Assembly: GCF_027857615.1 (NCBI RefSeq)
Contig: NZ_JAQIFT010000053.1
Span: 1 to 58,213, forward strand
Length of the DNA: 58,213 nucleotides
DNA from: Holtiella tumoricola
Lineage (GTDB): Bacteria; Bacillota; Clostridia; Lachnospirales; Cellulosilyticaceae
Direction: 5' to 3'
The notes under the pieces are model-generated. The model did no database searches, was not told where the DNA came from, and worked only from the letters and a program-made list of their open reading frames with translations. Below, in pieces: positions 53,481 to 58,213 of this stretch. Position numbers and translations under genes: made by a program. The stretch's first letter is position 1, and every line of letters starts with the position of its first letter.

Positions 53481-53511
53481 ATATTACACCTTCCACTAAG
53501 TAGAAGGTCAA
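53481..53511 (-). promoter_or_regulatory. MerR-type promoter/operator of the right regulator
   Basis: TTGACC (53511-53506) and TAATAT (53486-53481) are 19 bp apart with a 19-bp dyad CCTTCTACTTAGTGGAAGG (53507-53489) between them. This is the classical MerR operator geometry and suggests autoregulation. Confidence 0.75.
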
Positions 53512-53535
53512 CTATTTCCAAAAAAACTCATAAAA

Positions 53536-53568
53536 AATGGAGTAACTTCGCTTTGAAGGTACTCCATT
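53536..53568 (-). terminator. Terminator after the Nudix gene
   Basis: AATGGAGTA (53536-53544) pairs with TACTCCATT (53560-53568), extended inward by CTTC/GAAG; T-run on the minus strand. Confidence 0.8.
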
Positions 53569-53577
53569 CTATCATTA

Positions 53578-54072
53578 TTAATCTTCTACTGTAACAATAT
53601 GTTCTATTTGATGAGATATATCATTTAACTTTTCTCTAAAAAATTTTGGATAGGCTTTATACTTTTCTAATTCACTTATTGGAATCCAGTTCATAAACTC
53701 TTTCCCATCTGCACAGTAACTATCACTCTTTAGTTCTTGTGTCCCACGTGGTTTCATCAGAAAGTAAAAAGCAACCTCATGGCAATCCAATCCCTCTATA
53801 CTTCCATTACCTTTAAAGAAATTTTCATGTATAAAAGCTAATCTCTCAACTTCATATGTGATACCTGTCTCCTCATACACTTCTCTTATGACTGCCTCTT
53901 CCGCTGTCTCACCCATATGTACGCCACCACCTACAGAGTAAAAATAGTCAGCTGTTTCATTGCTGGCCAAAAGAATACATCCATCCTCTATAATAATTGC
54001 TGCTGCACGATAGCGAAACCAGTTTGTATCTGCTGTCATACAACAATCCTTATTGTAATCCTGCTCCATCAT
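53578..54072 (-). CDS. Nudix hydrolase
   Basis: 164-residue pyrophosphohydrolase. The Nudix box is complete: GGGVHMGETAEEAVIREVYEETGI (G-x5-E-x7-R-E-x-x-E-E-x-G). Substrate unknown; related clostridial proteins hydrolyse nucleotide sugars or oxidised nucleotides. AGGAGG is three bases before the first ATG and six before the second (54069). It lies 41 bp after the ABC exporter operon. Confidence 0.93.
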   Translation of the reverse strand: MMEQDYNKDCCMTADTNWFRYRAAAIIIEDGCILLASNETADYFYSVGGGVHMGETAEEAVIREVYEETGITYEVERLAFIHENFFKGNGSIEGLDCHEVAFYFLMKPRGTQELKSDSYCADGKEFMNWIPISELEKYKAYPKFFREKLNDISHQIEHIVTVED

Positions 54073-54113
54073 TCACCTCCTGAAATATACTTCCATCTCA
54101 TCTTCTACCTACT

Positions 54114-55973
54114 TTATGCATAGTACTGAGCTTGTGCATTCCATAATTCATGATACAGTCCATCTTCCATTTCCAATAAGTCTTTGTGGGTACCATGCTG
54201 TATTAATCTTCCTTGCTCAAATACAGCAATTTGATTACAGAAACAACAACTTGAGAGTCGATGTGAAATATAAATAGCTGTCTTATTTTGGATTAAATCC
54301 CTATTTAACCTTGCATAGATATCTGCTTCTGCAAGAGGATCAAGTGCTGCTGTTGGCTCATCTAATACAATAAACGGTGCATCTTTATATAAGGCACGGG
54401 CAATAGCAATTTTTTGAGCTTCCCCCCCTGAGATTTCAACACCTTCTTCTGATATTTCATTGTAAAGCTGTGTATGAAGCCCATCTTCAAAACTTTCCAT
54501 CCTTTTTTCTAGTCCTGCACGATTTGCACAATCCATAGCTTTTTCTTCATCATACTCTGAAGATACAGCAATATTTTCTCCAAGTGTAAAAGAAAATAAA
54601 TTAAAGTCTTGGAAAACTACAGAAAAACTCGCTAAGTACTCTTGGTAGTTATATTCTTTAATATTCATACCATTTAATAAGATTTCCCCTTCTGTAGGAT
54701 CATATAAACGACAGAGTAGCTTAATAAAAGTTGTTTTGCCAGATCCATTTTTACCAACTACAGCAACCCTTTCTCCTACATTAAATCGTATAGAGATATT
54801 TTCTAAACTATAGTGTTCACTACCAGGATATTTAAAGCTTACATTTTTAAATTCAATAATCCCATGTTTCATAGTTTCTAGATCAACCGGTTGTGTACCA
54901 GACTCCTTACGATTAGGAAGATCAACAAAGTCAAAATACCATTGTAAATAATTTGTATTCTGCTTAATATTAGATAATGTCTGCATAACCCCTGTAAAAC
55001 CTGTCCCAAACTGAGTAATAGCACCTGTATAAAGTACAATGTTTCCTACACCAAACGCACCTAGTAGTGCTTTTAAACCAACAAAAAGATAGGTTGCTAC
55101 ATTTACAATAACTTGTATTCCACTTCCTATTGCTCCATATTTAGCCCCAAACTCTGGTACACTTCTTTGGAATCCAAGAATTTTGCTTAAGTGGAAATTA
55201 ATTTGATTTTCTATTAAAGGTCTTTGACCATATAAACGAACGTCTTTTCCCGCATTATATTCCGTTGAAAGTTGATAGGTATAAAAACGGTCATAATTAA
55301 AGTGAGGACCTGATTCATTCATCGCCTCAAACTGCTTCTTTTGTGAAATAGCATTTATCTTAATACTATAAAGAATTGAAATCACTAACAAAGCAATCAA
55401 TAGAATACCTGCTATAGGTGAATTCATCAGTAGATCTAATCTACTTGTTCCTATACTTTTTGTCATAAACATCTCTATCATTAACGATATGGAAATAACT
55501 ACTGAAAATAGATTCAATGTCAAAGTATTTAACTGAAAAGCAATGGCTACAATGCCTTTATAATAGCGCCCTCTATTCAGTTTTTCACGCATTTGACGTA
55601 TATTCGTATCATCCATATCTGCATAATCTAGTTGGTAACCTTTGTCTGCTAAATCTAACTGATTTTTGTGCCCTAATACATACTGTAATGTATCAAACAT
55701 CTGAGCAAGGAAATTCACTATCAGTCTACATACTAAGTTCAGTACAAGTGTTAAAACAACCAGCCCCATAATATGTTTAAAATTCCTTGACGGTAAGCTT
55801 AACTCATTTATGATTAATGAGGAAAAATAAATTGTAATAAACGGTAAAATTGAAGAAAATACTCCAGAAGCTATAGAGATAACGAGTAGCCAAGGCTGTA
55901 CACGATGTATAACTTTCATTCCTCTTACTATAAGGCTTATTTCTCGTTTCATATTACTAAGAAATATACTCAT
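54114..55973 (-). CDS. ABC exporter half-transporter, subunit B
   Basis: 619-residue fused exporter: six-helix membrane domain (about 1-330) then an ATPase with Walker A GKNGSGKTTF, signature ISGGEAQKIAIARAL, Walker B FIVLDEPTAALDP and H-loop ISHRLSS. Pairs with the gene before it as a heterodimer. The ATG at 55973 lies inside the end of the other subunit (17-bp overlap) after AGGAGGAG; the frame from 56033 is rejected. Substrate unknown; no peptide or peptidase gene sits nearby. Confidence 0.92.
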   Translation of the reverse strand: MSIFLSNMKREISLIVRGMKVIHRVQPWLLVISIASGVFSSILPFITIYFSSLIINELSLPSRNFKHIMGLVVLTLVLNLVCRLIVNFLAQMFDTLQYVLGHKNQLDLADKGYQLDYADMDDTNIRQMREKLNRGRYYKGIVAIAFQLNTLTLNLFSVVISISLMIEMFMTKSIGTSRLDLLMNSPIAGILLIALLVISILYSIKINAISQKKQFEAMNESGPHFNYDRFYTYQLSTEYNAGKDVRLYGQRPLIENQINFHLSKILGFQRSVPEFGAKYGAIGSGIQVIVNVATYLFVGLKALLGAFGVGNIVLYTGAITQFGTGFTGVMQTLSNIKQNTNYLQWYFDFVDLPNRKESGTQPVDLETMKHGIIEFKNVSFKYPGSEHYSLENISIRFNVGERVAVVGKNGSGKTTFIKLLCRLYDPTEGEILLNGMNIKEYNYQEYLASFSVVFQDFNLFSFTLGENIAVSSEYDEEKAMDCANRAGLEKRMESFEDGLHTQLYNEISEEGVEISGGEAQKIAIARALYKDAPFIVLDEPTAALDPLAEADIYARLNRDLIQNKTAIYISHRLSSCCFCNQIAVFEQGRLIQHGTHKDLLEMEDGLYHELWNAQAQYYA

Positions 55974-57804
55974 CTTGTTCTCTCTCCTCCTGTTCTTTAT
56001 AATATTTTGCCTGCACTTCGAACATATTGGCATACTTCCTACCTAATGCTAGAAGCTCATCATGAGTTCCCATTTCAATAATCTCACCATTTTCAATCAA
56101 TATAATCCGATCACAAAATCTTGTACTCGCCAATCTATGAGAAATAAAGATGGATGTTTTATGGGCTGTTAACTCATTATATTTTAAATACATTGCATTT
56201 TCAGCAATAGGGTCTAAGGCTGCTGTAGGTTCATCTAAAATCATAATAGGTGCATCTTTATATAACGCCCTTGCTAACATCAACTTCTGTTCTTCTCCAC
56301 CTGATAATTGCACAGCCTTTTCATTCATATCCCTTATTAAAAGCGTATCAAATCCACCTGGAAACTTCTTAATAACCTTGTCCATTCCTGAAAGTTTAAA
56401 GCATTTTAGAAGATGTGGTTCATCTACCTCATGTTCTGCGCATAAAGTTATATTTTGCTTAATAGAAATTGGTAATAGACGAATATCTTGAAAAACAGGT
56501 GCTAAATATTCGTAATATGTACTTTTATTTACCTTTGCTAAATCATATCCTTCTACACTAATTTTACCCGTTGTCGGTGTATATAGGCCGCAAATCAATT
56601 TGACAAAAGTTGTTTTCCCTGCACCATTAGCTCCAACAACTGCTATTTTTTCACCAGCATTTATACTTAAATTGATATTTTTAAGGGTTGCTTTATCTTC
56701 ACTTTCATAGCGATAGCTTACACCTTCTAATTTAATCCTACATGGCTGACCTTTATCTAAAATCATTTTTTCACTTGCTTGTTCTAGCTCATACTCTTCT
56801 AGTTCCAGATACTCCCTAAAATCACATACATTTAGACTTATCTGATTTACCTTAGCTAAACTGGTAATAATTGCTGAGCACCATGAAGCAAATCCTGAAA
56901 TAATGCCAAAGTATAACACAAAGTCAGATACTGAAATACTACCCTTCCATACTAAATAAATAAGATAGCCATAGGCAAGGCCATCTCTTAGTAAAACCAT
57001 AATCGCCTCTACTACATTATTTAAGAAATAGAAAAGCTGCATTTTTACAGTCCATTTGATTCTTCTATTCATAAATTTATGGAATGCACCATAGAACCAC
57101 TTTTTCATATTGTACAAGCGTATGTCTTTAGCTGTTTCAAAGGAACTTGACTTATATGTAAGATAAACTAATTTCAAATCTAGCTTCAACCATTTATCTC
57201 TATTACGAAATACCCAAGTATTCACTGCCTTACTTACAAAGTAACTTACAATTGTAGTTAAAATAATAAAAACAATGATAAGTGGATTTAGGGTTCCTAA
57301 AATCCCTGTATAAACACCAAAACCTAATCCATTTGCAAAAATAGTTATAAAAAGAATCAACAGTGCCTGAATGCCTTCATTTTCCCCACCATGAGCAATA
57401 TCATAAGCCTTCTTAATCATAACTTGTGTATGAGGTCTATCCATTTTCTCATAATGAATGGCCATTGCCTTTGAAGAAATCGTCTGTTCCATCTTCTTAG
57501 TAACTTCTAACGTGTGCAAACTAGTCTTTTCCTGTATAAATCGTTGAAGTATGGTCAATATGAACATAGCTATTGCTATACTTAATACCGAGTAAATCAT
57601 CTGCCTTGCATTTGCCCCATTTTCAATCTCTCCTACTATAATCTTGGGAAGGTATACACCACATAATGGTAATAATACAATAATAGGCATCTTCCCTAAA
57701 ATATAGAATAAAATTAATTTATCCCATTCCCATAGCTTTTTAAATGTAAAAACTGCATTACTTACTACATTATATTTAGGCTTCTTCTTTTCTTCCTGAT
57801 TCAT
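55957..57804 (-). CDS. ABC exporter half-transporter, subunit A
   Basis: 615-residue fused exporter: membrane domain then ATPase with Walker A GANGAGKTTF, signature LSGGEEQKLMLARAL, Walker B IMILDEPTAALDP, H-loop ISHRLAS. Both subunits have a catalytic Glu after Walker B, so neither ATP site is plainly degenerate. The ATG at 57804 follows AGGTGAG; the frame from 57858 lacks a site. First gene of the exporter operon. Confidence 0.92.
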   Translation of the reverse strand: MNQEEKKKPKYNVVSNAVFTFKKLWEWDKLILFYILGKMPIIVLLPLCGVYLPKIIVGEIENGANARQMIYSVLSIAIAMFILTILQRFIQEKTSLHTLEVTKKMEQTISSKAMAIHYEKMDRPHTQVMIKKAYDIAHGGENEGIQALLILFITIFANGLGFGVYTGILGTLNPLIIVFIILTTIVSYFVSKAVNTWVFRNRDKWLKLDLKLVYLTYKSSSFETAKDIRLYNMKKWFYGAFHKFMNRRIKWTVKMQLFYFLNNVVEAIMVLLRDGLAYGYLIYLVWKGSISVSDFVLYFGIISGFASWCSAIITSLAKVNQISLNVCDFREYLELEEYELEQASEKMILDKGQPCRIKLEGVSYRYESEDKATLKNINLSINAGEKIAVVGANGAGKTTFVKLICGLYTPTTGKISVEGYDLAKVNKSTYYEYLAPVFQDIRLLPISIKQNITLCAEHEVDEPHLLKCFKLSGMDKVIKKFPGGFDTLLIRDMNEKAVQLSGGEEQKLMLARALYKDAPIMILDEPTAALDPIAENAMYLKYNELTAHKTSIFISHRLASTRFCDRIILIENGEIIEMGTHDELLALGRKYANMFEVQAKYYKEQEEREQDEYIS

Positions 57805-57897
57805 AATCTCACCTACCCCCATGTTGTTAAATTTATGTATACTTTCATATATTATCAAGAATATACTAACTTATCAATAAAAATGTTTATTTAAAGA

Positions 57898-57928
57898 AAA
57901 AAGAGACCATCTACGATGATCTCTTTTA
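57898..57928 (-). terminator. Secondary terminator downstream of tRNA-Trp
   Basis: AAAAGAGA-C-CATC (57899-57911) pairs with GATG-A-TCTCTTTT (57915-57927); the mismatch is G-U on the minus strand; six T follow there. Confidence 0.65.
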
Positions 57929-57990
57929 TAATTTATCAAATTTTAAGTAGTCCTATCTACTAATGACTCTATATATTTTATCTTAATAAA

Positions 57991-58022
57991 AAAAGCTTAA
58001 GTTCTTTTGAGCTTAAGCTTTT
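57991..58022 (-). terminator. Terminator of the distal tRNA-Trp
   Basis: A 12-bp stem AAGCTTAAGTTC/GAGCTTAAGCTT with one G-U and loop TTTT; T-run on the minus strand immediately after tRNA-Trp. Confidence 0.8.
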
Positions 58023-58025
58023 AAA

Positions 58026-58096
58026 CAGGGGCAGAAGGAATCGAACCCTCCTCTGGAGTTTTGGAGACTCTTATTCTACCGATGAACTATGCCCCT
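58026..58096 (-). tRNA. tRNA-Trp (CCA), second copy
   Basis: A 71-base cloverleaf that by eye matches the copy at 31049-31119 (anticodon loop CTCCAAA, G73). It precedes two terminators and is probably the last gene of a transcription unit that starts beyond the window. Confidence 0.95.
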
Positions 58097-58150
58097 ATAT
58101 GAAAGATTTATACTTTCAAAACTAAACATAACCATTTCAAAAACAAGGAT

Positions 58151-58169
58151 GTTCTACTTACAGTAGAAC
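58151..58169. repeat. Small hairpin near the window end
   Basis: GTTCTACT (58151-58158) and AGTAGAAC (58162-58169) form a perfect 8-bp stem with a three-base loop, upstream of tRNA-Trp. No T-run follows; it might be an RNA processing structure. Confidence 0.4.
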
Positions 58170-58213
58170 CATTAAAATTCTAAACTCACTTACGTTCGTT
58201 AAGATTTTCATAT

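Noticed and set aside
54114..57804. Lantibiotic or bacteriocin export cluster
   Set aside because: The ABC pair lacks an N-terminal peptidase domain and there is no precursor or modification gene nearby.

Overview
The window comes from a low-GC, spore-forming, anaerobic Firmicute, most like a pectin-degrading clostridium of the Lachnospiraceae/Cellulosilyticum type. The reasons are the AT-rich sequence, strong GGAGG-type ribosome sites, T-box leaders, the cysE-cysS-mrnC-rlmB-sigH cluster with sporulation sigma-H, two rubrerythrins and a desulfoferrodoxin-like protein, and a complete galacturonate pathway. Most genes lie on the minus strand. Genus-level identity is inference.

Layout. 1-8.3 kb is mixed accessory genes: rubrerythrin, a large membrane-anchored M64-like metallopeptidase, an MBL-fold hydrolase, XRE and MerR regulators, a GNAT protein and a Gfo/Idh oxidoreductase. 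8.5-13.1 kb (plus strand) holds a His-rich internally duplicated small protein, then a TPP riboswitch driving thiC-thiW-thiM-thiE-thiD, which combine HMP synthesis, thiazole uptake and salvage, and coupling to thiamine phosphate. 13.08-13.77 kb has no protein gene but folds on paper into many helices closed by a long terminal stem; I read it as a large structured non-coding RNA of about 650 nt. 13.8-18.8 kb holds a second rubrerythrin, an XRE regulator fused to a desulfoferrodoxin-like two-iron module, an NhaD/ArsB-type transporter with an unknown partner, and a flotillin.

18.9-27.1 kb is the conserved clostridial housekeeping block ispF / cysE-cysS-mrnC-(flippase)-rlmB-sigH. The cysE-to-sigH run starts behind a cysteine (UGC) T-box. 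27.2-28.6 kb is an ECF sigma/RsiV-like anti-sigma pair with a recognisable ECF promoter. Two tRNA clusters (Asn-Trp-Ala-Asp-Val-Met and Ala-Asp-Val-Met) bracket a CPBP protease gene and tyrS, which has a tyrosine (UAC) T-box. A further tRNA-Trp closes the window.

35.5-52.4 kb is one long minus-strand pectin/galacturonate locus: uxaB-uxaA-kdgA-LacI regulator-uxaC-kdgK, then ABC sugar importer (binding protein plus two permeases), DUF624 protein, polygalacturonase, unsaturated rhamnogalacturonyl hydrolase, MATE transporter, TIM-barrel isomerase and pectinesterase. The three pectin hydrolases lack signal peptides. This suggests import of oligosaccharides followed by cytoplasmic breakdown to galacturonate, tagaturonate, altronate, KDG, KDPG, and finally pyruvate plus glyceraldehyde-3-phosphate. 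CRE/LacI-type palindromes lie upstream of uxaB and of the LacI gene. Two paralogous MerR-like regulators, each behind a 19-bp-spaced dyad promoter, flank the locus. 53.6-57.8 kb holds a Nudix hydrolase and a heterodimeric ABC exporter.

No CRISPR array, insertion sequence, integrase or prophage was seen. The best candidate for something undescribed is the structured RNA at 13.1-13.7 kb. Next are the XRE-desulfoferrodoxin fusion and the MerR pair around the pectin locus.
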